64,000 nucleotides of DNA. Source: Streptomyces sp. Tue 6430 (GTDB taxonomy: Bacteria > Actinomycetota > Actinomycetes > Streptomycetales > Streptomycetaceae). Under the pieces are notes generated by a model. That model had not been told where the DNA came from. It searched no databases and was given only the letters and a program-made list of their open reading frames with translations. How positions within the stretch are numbered: the first letter of the stretch is position 1; every line of letters starts with the position of its first letter. This document shows, one piece after another, positions 36,621 through 45,284 of the stretch. Position numbers and translations under genes: made by a program. The stretch covers positions 248,001 to 312,000 of the forward strand of contig JAKGSH010000001.1 in NCBI GenBank assembly GCA_021568835.1, read 5' to 3'.

Positions 36621-37696
36621 TGAGCACGACCCGGCACGCCGGGCCGGCGGTGACCGCACCGCCGGCCCCCGGCCCGAAGGAGACCGACGGCCGGACCTCC
36701 CGGCGCCCGCCGGCCCTGCGGCTGCTGGCCCGGCCCGAGGTGGGCGTCTTCCTCGGCGCCGTCGCGGTGTACGTCTTCTTCCTGGTCGCGGCTCCGCCGG
36801 TGCGCGACGGCGGCTCGATGGCGAACGTCCTGTACCAGTCCTCCACCATCGGGATCATGGCCCTGCCGGTGGCGCTGCTGATGATCGGCGGCGAGTTCGA
36901 CCTGTCGGCCGGCGTCGCCGTCGTCACCTCGGCGCTCACCGCGAGCATGCTCAGCTACCAGCTCACGATGAACGTCTGGGCCGGCGTGGTCGTCGCGCTG
37001 GTCGTCTCCCTCGGGATCGGCGCCTTCAACGGCTGGATGCTCGTGAGGACCGGCCTGCCCAGCTTCCTGGTCACCCTCGGCACCTTCCTGATCCTCCAGG
37101 GCGTCAACCTCGCGGTGACCAAGCTGGTCACCGAGAACGTCGCCACCGACGACATCAGCGACATGGACGGCTTCGGCCAGGCGAAGAAGGTCTTTGCCTC
37201 GTCCTTCGACGTCGGCGGCGTCCAGGTCAAGATCACGGTGGTGTGGTGGCTGGTCCTCGCCGCCCTCGCCACCTGGGTCCTGCTGCGCACCAGGTACGGC
37301 AACTGGGTCTTCGCCGTCGGCGGCGACAAGGAGTCCGCCCGGGCCGTGGGCGTCCCGGTGACGTTCACGAAGATCTCCCTGTTCATGCTGGTCGGTCTCG
37401 GCGCCTGGTTCGTCGGCATGCACCAGCTGTTCACCTTCAACACGGTGCAGTCCGGCGAGGGCGTCGGCCAGGAACTGATCTACATCGCCGCGGCCGTCAT
37501 CGGCGGCTGTCTGCTCACCGGCGGCTACGGCTCGGCGATCGGCCCGGTCTTCGGCGCCTTCATGTTCGGCATGGTCCAGCAGGGCATCGTCTACGCCGGC
37601 TGGAACCCCGACTGGTTCAAGGCCTTCCTCGGCGTCATGCTCCTGGGCGCCGTCCTGATCAATCTGTGGGTCCAGCGCACGGCCACCCGGAGGTGA
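36620..37696 (+). CDS. ABC sugar permease, ribose/fructose type
   Basis: The 358-residue membrane protein of the RbsC/FrcC family has about nine to ten hydrophobic segments and the signature GGEFDLSAGVAVVTSALTAS in the N-terminal half. The ATG at 36620 overlaps the binding-protein stop by one base. A 40-residue Pro/Thr-rich cytoplasmic N-terminus is present. It forms the channel of the importer. Confidence 0.9.
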   Translation: MSTTRHAGPAVTAPPAPGPKETDGRTSRRPPALRLLARPEVGVFLGAVAVYVFFLVAAPPVRDGGSMANVLYQSSTIGIMALPVALLMIGGEFDLSAGVAVVTSALTASMLSYQLTMNVWAGVVVALVVSLGIGAFNGWMLVRTGLPSFLVTLGTFLILQGVNLAVTKLVTENVATDDISDMDGFGQAKKVFASSFDVGGVQVKITVVWWLVLAALATWVLLRTRYGNWVFAVGGDKESARAVGVPVTFTKISLFMLVGLGAWFVGMHQLFTFNTVQSGEGVGQELIYIAAAVIGGCLLTGGYGSAIGPVFGAFMFGMVQQGIVYAGWNPDWFKAFLGVMLLGAVLINLWVQRTATRR

Positions 37697-37700
37697 CCCC

Positions 37701-38614
37701 ATGACGAACGGTACATCCGGCACCCACGGTGCCGTCCTCGCGGACGTCCCCCCGGCCGACGCCGACCGCCCCCTGGTCGAACTGCGCGGCGCGGGCAAGT
37801 CCTACGGCAACATCCGTGCCCTGCACGGCGTCGACCTGACCGTCCGCCCCGGCAGGGTCACCTGCGTGCTGGGCGACAACGGCGCCGGCAAGTCCACCCT
37901 CATCAAGATCGTCTCGGGGCTGCACCGGCACACCGAGGGCGAGTTCCTCGTCGACGGCGAGCCGGTGCGCTTCAGCACCCGCGCGAAGCCCTCGACCGCG
38001 GCATCGCCACCGTCTACCAGGACCTCGCCACCGTCCCCCTGATGCCGGTGTGGCGCAACTTCTTCCTCGGCTCCGAGATCACCAAGGGCCCCTGGCCCGT
38101 ACGGCGCCTCGACATCGAGACGATGAAACGGACCGCCGACGAGGAACTGCGCGACATGGGCATCGTCCTCGACGACCTCGAGCAGCCCATCGGCACCCTC
38201 TCCGGCGGCCAGCGCCAGTGCGTGGCCATCGCCCGCGCCGTTCACTTCGGCGCCCGCGTCCTCATCCTCGACGAGCCCACCGCCGCCCTCGGCGTCAAGC
38301 AGTCCGGCGTCGTCCTCAAGTACATCGCCGCTGCCCGCGACCGCGGCCTCGGCGTCATCTTCATCACGCACAACCCGCACCACGCCTACCTGGTCGGCGA
38401 CCACTTCAGCGTCCTGCGCCTGGGCACCGTGGAACTCTCCGCCGACCGCAGCCGGGTCGGCCTCGAGGAGCTCACCCACCACATGGCCGGCGGCACCGAA
38501 CTCGCCGCCCTCAAACACGAACTGGCCCAGGTCCGCGGCGTCGACGTCGACGAACTCCCCGAGGAGGGGGACCTCACCCCACCCGCGGCGGAGGGCGGCG
38601 GGGAAAAGACCTGA
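37701..38614 (+). CDS. ABC sugar ATPase, single NBD (one frameshift)
   Basis: The 304-residue ATPase (repaired near 37983) has Walker [11 protein letters not shown]-loop [19 protein letters not shown], signature [14 protein letters not shown], Walker [16 protein letters not shown] and switch FITHNPHHA. Unlike RbsA it has one nucleotide-binding domain, as in FrcA. The last 50 residues are acidic and non-conserved. GGAGG precedes the ATG. It powers the importer with the two genes upstream. Confidence 0.9.
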
Positions 38615-38639
38615 CGATCCGTCACCTATGCTGACGGGC

Positions 38640-39227
38640 ATGGACACCACGCACGACACCGGTCCGCGAGCCGTACGACTGGAGGCCGCCGCCACCGTGT
38701 CGGCGCCCGCGCTGCTGCTGCGCCCGTGGCGCCCCGAGGACGCCGCCGGGGTGACCGAGGCGTACCGGGACCCGGTACTGCGTCGCTGGGCGGCCGTGAC
38801 CGTGCGGGACGAGGCGGAGGCGCTGGACTGGCTGCGGGCGCAGCACGAGGGCTGGGAGACGGGGGCGCGCCTCGCCTTCGCCGTCCTGGAGGCCCGGCCC
38901 GACGGCGGCGAGGGGCGGCCGGCGGGGCACGTCGTCCTCAAAGCGCCGTACGGTCCGGAGCCGGAGGTGGGCTACTGGACCGCCGCCCCCGCACGCGGCC
39001 GGGGAGTGGCCCCGCGCGCGCTGGGCGCGCTCACGCACTGGGCCTTCACCGCCTTCCCCTCGGTGACCCGCCTGCGACTGCTGCACACCGCCGCCAACAC
39101 CGCCTCCTGCCGGGTCGCGGAGAAGGCCGGGTACGGCTTCGACGCCGAACTGCCGCCCGCTCCGCCGGAGTTCCCGTCCGAGGGGCACCTCCACGTACGG
39201 GTGGCCAAGGGGCCAGCGCCCGCGTGA
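38640..39227 (+). CDS. GNAT acetyltransferase, RimJ/RimL-like
   Basis: The 195-residue GNAT protein has an N-terminal LLLRPWRPEDAAGVTEAYRD and the acetyl-CoA segment GYWTAAPARGRGVAPRALGA followed by NTASCRVAEKAGYGF, typical of RimJ-type acetyltransferases. TATGCT at 38627-38632 lies 7 nt before the ATG, and there is no ribosome site, so a leaderless message is likely. The 3' end runs into the antiparallel GNAT remnant. Confidence 0.87.
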   Translation: MDTTHDTGPRAVRLEAAATVSAPALLLRPWRPEDAAGVTEAYRDPVLRRWAAVTVRDEAEALDWLRAQHEGWETGARLAFAVLEARPDGGEGRPAGHVVLKAPYGPEPEVGYWTAAPARGRGVAPRALGALTHWAFTAFPSVTRLRLLHTAANTASCRVAEKAGYGFDAELPPAPPEFPSEGHLHVRVAKGPAPA

Positions 39228-39430
39228 ACACCATCCGTGGTTGATCGGGGCCGTAGTACTCCTCCTCCAGCCGGACGGCGAAACCGAGGCTGCGGTGGAA
39301 CCCGACGGAACCCTCGTTGCCCGGCGTGGTGACGGCCTTGAGCCGGACGGCTCCCTGGGCGCGGGCCGCCGCGTGAAGGCGTCGTACAGGGCTCGGCCGA
39401 GGCCGGCCGCCGACAGGCGACGGTCCGCGC
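39215..39430 (-). pseudogene. Remnant of a second GNAT acetyltransferase
   Basis: On the minus strand LSAAGLGRALYDAF and, one frame over, ARAQGAVRLKAVTTPGNEG, GFHRSLGFAVRLEEEYYG and PQRMVFTRAL-like residues form the C-terminal half of a GNAT domain. The N-terminal half and a stop codon at the expected end are missing, and the tail overlaps the end of the plus-strand GNAT gene. One base is also missing near 39374. It appears to be a truncated gene. Confidence 0.7.
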
Positions 39431-39522
39431 CCGCTCCTATCCTGGTGCTGGTGGGCCGCGCGCGGCCCGTGCCCCTGGTGCGGCTGTGCCCTGCGGCGAA
39501 GTCTCCTGGTGGGAGTGAGCCC

Positions 39523-40767
39523 ATGACGCATCCGCGTGTCCGTGCGCGCACAGGGGCCGTGGCCGCCGCCGCGGTGGCGGCGCTGGTACTGCCGCTCGTC
39601 GGCGGTACGGCGGGGGCGGCGCCCCCCGTGGGGGCCACCGTCGCCGCGGCGCCCTCCCCGACCCCCTCCGGCGACGCCGTCCGCGACCTCACGCCCGACG
39701 TGGAGCAGCAGCTCGACCGGGCCGTCCAGCAGGTCATGAAGCAGGCGAACATCCCCGGTGTGTCCGTCGGCGTCTGGACGCCCGACAAGGGGGAGTACGT
39801 GAAGTCCTTCGGCGTCGCCGACAAGGACACCGGCCGGAAGATGGCGCCGGACCTCTTCATGCGGATCGGCAGCGAGACCAAGACGTTCACCGTCACGGCC
39901 GTGCTGGAGCTGGTCGACGACGGGAGGATCGGCCTGGACGACACCATCGGCAAGTACGTCGACGGCGTGCCGAACGGCGACCGGATCACCCTGCGGCAAC
40001 TGGCCGGTATGCGCAGCGGACTGTTCAACTACTCCATGGACGAAGGCTTCTTCAAGGCGCTGACGTCCGACCCGTACCGGCCGTTCCCGCCGCGGGAACT
40101 GCTCGACTACTCCTTCAAGCATCCGGTGCTGTTCCAGCCCGGCGCCGAGTTCAACTACTCCAACACCAACCTGATCCTGCTCGGCCTGGTCGTCGAGAAG
40201 ATCAGCGGGCAGACCCTCGCGGACTACGTCCAGGAGAACATCCTCGACCCGGCCGGCCTGGACGACACGAGCTTCCCCACCGGCAACGAGTTCCCGCAGC
40301 CGCACGCCCAGGGCTACACGAACCAGACGGCGACCGGCAAGGTCGAGAACGCGACCGACTGGAACCCCTCCTGGGGCTGGGCCGCCGGCGCGATGCTCTC
40401 CAAGCTGGAGGACCTGCGGGTCTGGGCGCGGACCGTGGCCACCGGTCAACTCCCCGACGGCGGAAGGATGATCAGCCCCGCCACCCAGAAGCAGCGGCTG
40501 ATCACGCCGTCCATGCCGGTCTCCGGCACGGGCTACGGGCTCGGCATCTTCAACGTGCAGGGCTGGATCGGACACAACGGCTCCCTGCCGGGCTACCAGT
40601 CCCTGACCGTCTACCTGCCGTCGGCGCAGGCCACCCTCGTCGTCGTGCTGAACACCGACGTCAACTACAAGGACGAGGAGCCCAGCACCCTCTTCGGCGA
40701 GGCCATCACGAAGATCATCTCACCGGACCACGTCTTCAACCTGCCGACCCCGCCGGCCCCGAAGTGA
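39523..40767 (+). CDS. Secreted serine hydrolase (class C beta-lactamase/DD-peptidase family)
   Basis: The 414-residue protein has a signal peptide (VAAAAVAALVLPLVGGTAGA) and the penicillin-binding-protein-like fold of family S12. The nucleophile motif SxxK is in RIGSETKTF, the YxN motif in FNYSNTN and HxG in GHNGSLPGYQS. Such proteins are D-alanyl-D-alanine carboxypeptidases, esterases or beta-lactamases. GGGAG precedes the ATG. It appears monocistronic. Confidence 0.9.
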   Translation: MTHPRVRARTGAVAAAAVAALVLPLVGGTAGAAPPVGATVAAAPSPTPSGDAVRDLTPDVEQQLDRAVQQVMKQANIPGVSVGVWTPDKGEYVKSFGVADKDTGRKMAPDLFMRIGSETKTFTVTAVLELVDDGRIGLDDTIGKYVDGVPNGDRITLRQLAGMRSGLFNYSMDEGFFKALTSDPYRPFPPRELLDYSFKHPVLFQPGAEFNYSNTNLILLGLVVEKISGQTLADYVQENILDPAGLDDTSFPTGNEFPQPHAQGYTNQTATGKVENATDWNPSWGWAAGAMLSKLEDLRVWARTVATGQLPDGGRMISPATQKQRLITPSMPVSGTGYGLGIFNVQGWIGHNGSLPGYQSLTVYLPSAQATLVVVLNTDVNYKDEEPSTLFGEAITKIISPDHVFNLPTPPAPK

Positions 40768-40835
40768 GGCGGCCGTCCGGCGGCGAGGGTGGAGCGGGGT
40801 GACGGAGGCGCCCGGCGGCGAGCCGGGTGCCCGCC

Positions 40836-40890
40836 GCCCCTGCGCCGCCCCTGCGCCGCCCCTGCGCCGCCCCTGCGCCGCCCCTGCGCC
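40836..40890. repeat. 11-bp tandem repeat, five perfect copies
   Basis: GCCCCTGCGCC occurs five times in a row immediately before the end of the convergent oxidoreductase gene (its stop is at 40893-40895). The unit length is not a multiple of three and the array is outside both genes. Confidence 0.92.
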
Positions 40891-40892
40891 GC

Positions 40893-41897
40893 TCAGGAGG
40901 CGCGGACCTCCGCGATCGTCACCGGCCGGTGCTCGTGCAGCGACAGCGTGCACGCCTCCGCGACCCAGCCGGCCTCCAGGGCGTCCTCGACCGTGCACGG
41001 CGAGGGCCGGGTCCCGGCCACCACCTCGGTGAACGCGGTGAGTTCGGCCCGGTAGGCGGCGGTGAAGCGGTCCATGAAGAAGTCGTGCGGGACACCGGCC
41101 GGGAACGTCACGCCCGGCTCCACCGAGCGCAGCGGCAGCTTGTCCTCCAGACCCACCGCGATGGAGTCCCGGAAGCCGTGGATCTCCATGCGGACGTCGT
41201 AACCGCGGGCGTTGTGACGGGAGTTGGAGACCACGGCGATCGTGCCGTCGTCCAGGGTGAGGATCGCGCCCGTGGTGTCGGCGTCGCCCGCCTCCCGGAT
41301 GAAGTCGGCGCCCCGGTTCCCGCCGACCGCGTACACCTCGCGCACCTCGCGGCCGGTGACCCAGCGGATGATGTCGAAGTCGTGGACCGAGCAGTCCCGG
41401 AAGATGCCGCCCGACGCGGCGACGTACGCGGCCGGCGGCGGCGCCGGGTCCAGGGTGGTCGACCGCACGGTGTGCAGGGCGCCCAGCTCACCGGAGCGCA
41501 CGGCGGCGCGCGCGGCGACGAACCCGGCGTCGAAGCGGCGGTTGTAGCCGATCTGGATCGGCACGTCCCCGCCCCGGACGGCCCGGAGCACGTCGACGCC
41601 CTCCCGCATGGTCCTCGCGACGGGCTTCTCGCAGAACACGGGCACGCCCGCGTCGACGGCGGCCAGGATCAGCGCCGGGTGGGCGTCGGTGGCGGCGGCC
41701 ACCACGATGCCGTCCACCCCGGCCGCCAGCACGGCCTCCGGCGAGTCCGCGACCTCGGCACCGAACCGGTCGGCGGCGGACTTGGCGGCCTCGGCGAACG
41801 GGTCGGCGACGACGAGCGACTCGACGGCGTCGAGTCCGGACAGGGTCTCGGCGTGGAAGGCGCCGATGCGGCCGAGGCCGAGAATGCCGATACGCAT
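40893..41897 (-). CDS. Gfo/Idh/MocA oxidoreductase, inositol 2-dehydrogenase-like
   Basis: The 334-residue NAD(P)-dependent oxidoreductase has the Rossmann motif GILGLGRIGAFHAETL and the catalytic-region CEKPVART. Also present are IQIGYNRRFDAGF and GGIFRDCSVHDFDIIRW, the spacing of IolG-type inositol dehydrogenases. AAGGAG precedes the ATG. It is third in the minus-strand set phyH-SDR-Gfo/Idh, divergent from a LacI regulator. The substrate is probably a polyol or sugar; inositol is a reasonable guess. Confidence 0.87.
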   Translation of the reverse strand: MRIGILGLGRIGAFHAETLSGLDAVESLVVADPFAEAAKSAADRFGAEVADSPEAVLAAGVDGIVVAAATDAHPALILAAVDAGVPVFCEKPVARTMREGVDVLRAVRGGDVPIQIGYNRRFDAGFVAARAAVRSGELGALHTVRSTTLDPAPPPAAYVAASGGIFRDCSVHDFDIIRWVTGREVREVYAVGGNRGADFIREAGDADTTGAILTLDDGTIAVVSNSRHNARGYDVRMEIHGFRDSIAVGLEDKLPLRSVEPGVTFPAGVPHDFFMDRFTAAYRAELTAFTEVVAGTRPSPCTVEDALEAGWVAEACTLSLHEHRPVTIAEVRAS

Positions 41898-41916
41898 GGG
41901 GGTGCAGCTCCTTGAA

Positions 41917-42001
41917 GGTCGTACGGGTCGTGCGGGGGAGGCGGTACGGGCGGAGGTCGTACGGGGAGGCGGTACGGGGGACGGTCGTACGGGAAGGTCG
42001 T
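41917..42001. repeat. Degenerate repeats of a GTACGGG unit
   Basis: GGTCGTACGG and GGCGGTACGG alternate about six times between the SDR and the Gfo/Idh gene. The units differ by one to three bases. CGTACG sites could be regulator half-sites, but the regularity looks like simple tandem expansion. Confidence 0.7.
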
Positions 42002-42020
42002 CGGCGGCGGGAGGAGAGGG

Positions 42021-42842
42021 CTAGTCGAGACCGCCGAGCACGTTCTGGTCCCAGTCGATCACCGAACCGGTGACCACGCCGGACCGGTCGGACAGCAGGA
42101 ACACCACGAAGTCGGCGATCTCGTCCGGTCGGCCGAGCCTGCCCATCGGCAGCCGGGCGGCCGCCTGCTCGCGCCAGTCGTCCCCGGCACCGTGGAAGGC
42201 ACGCTGGGTCGCGTCCTCGCCCTCGGTCGCCGTCCAGCCGATGTTCAGGCCGTTGACGCGGACCCGGTCGAAGCGGTGGGCGTGCGCCGCGTTGCGGGTC
42301 AGGCCGGCCAGGCCCGCCTTGGCGGCGACGTACGGGGCGAGGAACGGCTGCCCGCCGTGCGCCGACGAGGTGATGATGTTGACGATCGTGCCGGGCGCCC
42401 CGCGGCCCACCATGTCCGCGACGGCGGCCTGCATGGCGAAGAACGGCCCCTTGAGGTTGACGGCGATGTGCTGGTCGAACAGCTCGGGCGTGGTGTCCAG
42501 CAGCGTGCCCCGTGCGGTGAGCCCGGCGGAGTTCACCAGGCAGTCCACCCGGCCGTACGTCTCGACCGTACGGGTCACGGCGGCCTTCGCCTGCGCGGCG
42601 TCCGCGAGGTCCGCCCGGACGAACACCGCCGTGCCGCCGGCCGCGGCCAGCTCCACGACCAGCGCCTCGCCCGGCTCCGGGCGGCGGCCGGTGACCGCCA
42701 CCACGGCGCCCTCGCGGACGGCGGCCCGCGCGATCGCGGCGCCCACACCCTGGCTGCCGCCGTTGACGAGCACGACCTTGCCGCCGAGGAGCCCGCCGGA
42801 GGGAGGGGATCCCGCTGAGGGGGTGGGGGAGGTGGAGGACAT
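42021..42842 (-). CDS. SDR-family oxidoreductase
   Basis: The 273-residue short-chain dehydrogenase has VVLVNGGSQGVGAAIARA, NSAGLTARGTL, a catalytic Ser in NIITSSAHGG and Tyr-Lys in YVAAKAG. The NAG motif is NSAG and the tail is DWDQNVLGGLD. It lies 16 bp downstream of the PhyH-family gene and so belongs to the same operon. A sugar or polyol alcohol group is the likely substrate, by context. Confidence 0.87.
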   Translation of the reverse strand: MSSTSPTPSAGSPPSGGLLGGKVVLVNGGSQGVGAAIARAAVREGAVVAVTGRRPEPGEALVVELAAAGGTAVFVRADLADAAQAKAAVTRTVETYGRVDCLVNSAGLTARGTLLDTTPELFDQHIAVNLKGPFFAMQAAVADMVGRGAPGTIVNIITSSAHGGQPFLAPYVAAKAGLAGLTRNAAHAHRFDRVRVNGLNIGWTATEGEDATQRAFHGAGDDWREQAAARLPMGRLGRPDEIADFVVFLLSDRSGVVTGSVIDWDQNVLGGLD

Positions 42843-42858
42843 GGAAGGGAGGATCCTT

Positions 42859-44005
42859 TCAGCTCGCGCGCCGTTCGGCGCCCGCCCGCAGCGCGTCCCG
42901 CAGGGCTTCGGGGGGCCAGGCCTCGCGCAGCGCCCGCCGCACGGTGTCCGCCTGCGAGGGCGGGGCCAGGCCGCCGACCGGCGGGTCGCTGTCGAGGTTG
43001 GTGGGGAAGGGGTAGCCCTCGGCGCACGCGGCGACCACCCGCTCCAGCCAGGCCGGGTCGGCGCCGTCCGCGGCGCGCTTCAGCAGCACCGGATAGACGG
43101 CGTTCGTCACCGCCTCCCGGTCCACCGTCTCCATGGCCCGGCCGAACGCGGAGGACACCTGGAGCAGGTTGGCCGTGCGGCGGACGCCGGCGGAGCGGTT
43201 GGTGCCGGCCCGTGGAACAGCGCCGGGTTGAAGAAGACGGCGTCGCCCTTCGCGAGGGGCAGCTGGACGTGCCGCTCCTCGAAGTACGCCCGGAACTCCG
43301 GCAGCCGCCACGCGAGATAGCCGGGCTCGTACGCCTGGGAGTACGGCAGGAACATCGTCGGGCCGGACTCCACGGGCATGTCGCAGTGGGCGACGGCGCC
43401 CTGGAGGGTGAGCACGGGGAGAGGCGGTGGACGTGCGCCGGGTAGGCGGCCGCCGCCTCGCCGGAGAGGAACCCGAGGTGGTAGTCGCGGTGCGGACTCT
43501 GCGCGGCGCCGCCCGGACGGACGACGTTGACCTGCGAGGTGACCTGGTAGCCGGGGCCGAGCCAGGCCCGCGAGACCAGCGCCAGGACGTCGTTGGCGTA
43601 GTAGTCGGCGAACGCCTCCGGGTCGTGGCGGGCCGCCTTCTCCAGCGCGTTCCACACCCGGTCGTTGGCGCCGGGCTTCGCGAAGTGGTCGCCGGCGGCC
43701 CTGCCGGACGCCCGCTGCCCGGCGATCAGGGCGTCGAACACGGCCGTCAGCCGGTCCACGACCGCCGCCTCGGGGAAGGCGCCCCGGACGACCACGACGC
43801 CGGGCCCGTCGGTGAGGGCGCGGACCAGCTCGGCCCCGACGTCCGGGGCGCTGCCGCCGCGCAGCCGGTCGCCGTCGTACACGAGGACGCCGTGCTCCAC
43901 GCGGGAGGCGTGCGGGTGGTCGGCCGCGTCGGTGCCGCGTTCGACCAGCGCGCGGAAGGCGCCGAGGTCGCAGTCCCGCTCGGACAGCCAGGGGGTGAAG
44001 GACAT
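42859..44005 (-). CDS. Phytanoyl-CoA dioxygenase-family protein (two frameshifts)
   Basis: An Fe(II)/2-oxoglutarate oxygenase-like protein of 382 residues after repair near 43420 and 43208. The metal triad appears as HRD in QSPHRDYHLG, and the second His in ALFHGPGTNRS with the 2-oxoglutarate Arg close by. MPVESGPTMFLPYSQAYEPG is the usual core. It is the first gene of an operon with an SDR and a Gfo/Idh enzyme, divergent from a LacI regulator, so it may hydroxylate or demethylate a sugar-like compound. No CoA substrate is implied. Confidence 0.83.
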
Positions 44006-44162
44006 CGTCGTCCTCTCGGTGACAGGGGACCTCGGCGACCGGGGATCCCGGTCACCAGGACGGTTCGGTGACCGGGGTGGTTCGGTGCTGTCATTCTTGT
44101 CAGTACAAACCCCTCGAACAACCAGCAGGAAGCCATCAAAAACCCCTCAAGGAGCCGCCGAC

Positions 44163-45194
44163 ATGGGCCATCCCTTCCCGATCCGTGAGATCGCCCGCCA
44201 GGCGGGGCTCAGCGAGGCCACCGTGGACCGGGTCCTGAACGGCAGGGGAGGGGTGCGCGAGAGCACCGCGCGGGAGGTCCGCCGGGCGATCGCCGACCTC
44301 GACCGGCAGCGCACCCAGGTCAGGCTGGTCGGCCGCACCTTCATGATCGACATCGTGATGCAGGCGCCGGAACGGTTCTCCACCGCCGTGCGGGCCGCCC
44401 TGGAGGCCGAACTGCCGTCGCTGCACCCGGCGGTCGTCCGCTCCCGCTTCCACTTCCGGGAGACCGGTCCCGTCGCCGAGCTGGTCCGCACCCTGGACCG
44501 GATCGCCCGGCGCGGCTCGCAGGGCGTGGTCCTCAAGGCCCCGGACGTCCCCGAGGTCACCGCCGCCGTCGGCCGTCTCACCGAGGCCGGCGTCCCGGTG
44601 GTGACGCTCGTGACCGACCTGCCCGCCTCCGCCCGCCTCGCCTACGTCGGCATCGACAACCGGGCCGCCGGAGCCACCGCCGCCTACCTCATGGGCCAGT
44701 GGCTGGGCGAGCGTCCCGGCAACGTGCTCACCAGCCTCAGCAGCGGGTTCTTCCGCAACGAGGAGGAGCGCGAGATGGGCTTCCGCGGCGCCATGCGCGC
44801 CCGCCACCCGCACCGCGCGCTCGTCGAGATCACCGAGGGCCAGGGCCTCGACGCCACCCAGTACGACCTGGTGCGCGCCGCCCTCGAACGCGACCCGGAG
44901 ATCCGTGCCGTCTACTCCATCGGCGGCGGCAACATCGCCACCCTGCGCGCCTTCACCGACCTCGGCCGCGCGTGCGCCGTGTTCGTCGCCCACGACCTCG
45001 ACCACGACAACACCCGCCTGCTGCGCGAGCACCGGCTGTCCGCCGTGCTCCACCACGACCTGCGCCAGGACATGCGGGAGGCCTGCCACGCCGTGATGCG
45101 CGCCCACGGCGCGCTGCCGCCGGCCGGGCCCGTACTGCCGTCGGCGATCCAGGTGGTGACGCCGTACAACCTGCCGCCGGCCGCCATCGGGTGA
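44163..45194 (+). CDS. LacI-family regulator
   Basis: The 343-residue LacI protein has HTH IREIARQAGLSEATVDRVL near the N-terminus and a type-1 periplasmic-binding effector domain (YVGIDNRAAGATAAYLMG, VYSIGGGNIATLRAF). AAGGAG precedes the ATG. It is divergent from the phyH-SDR-Gfo/Idh operon, with 157 bp between them that include TTGT-CAGT-ACAA (44098-44107) and two AACCCCTC direct repeats. It probably represses that operon in response to a sugar. Confidence 0.9.
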   Translation: MGHPFPIREIARQAGLSEATVDRVLNGRGGVRESTAREVRRAIADLDRQRTQVRLVGRTFMIDIVMQAPERFSTAVRAALEAELPSLHPAVVRSRFHFRETGPVAELVRTLDRIARRGSQGVVLKAPDVPEVTAAVGRLTEAGVPVVTLVTDLPASARLAYVGIDNRAAGATAAYLMGQWLGERPGNVLTSLSSGFFRNEEEREMGFRGAMRARHPHRALVEITEGQGLDATQYDLVRAALERDPEIRAVYSIGGGNIATLRAFTDLGRACAVFVAHDLDHDNTRLLREHRLSAVLHHDLRQDMREACHAVMRAHGALPPAGPVLPSAIQVVTPYNLPPAAIG

Positions 45195-45284
45195 CGGTGT
45201 GCGGCATGCCGCCGACTGCCATGGCGTGACGCCGTGCGACGGCCGTCGCACGCCACGGACCATGGCACCGGCGGCACCGGCGCG

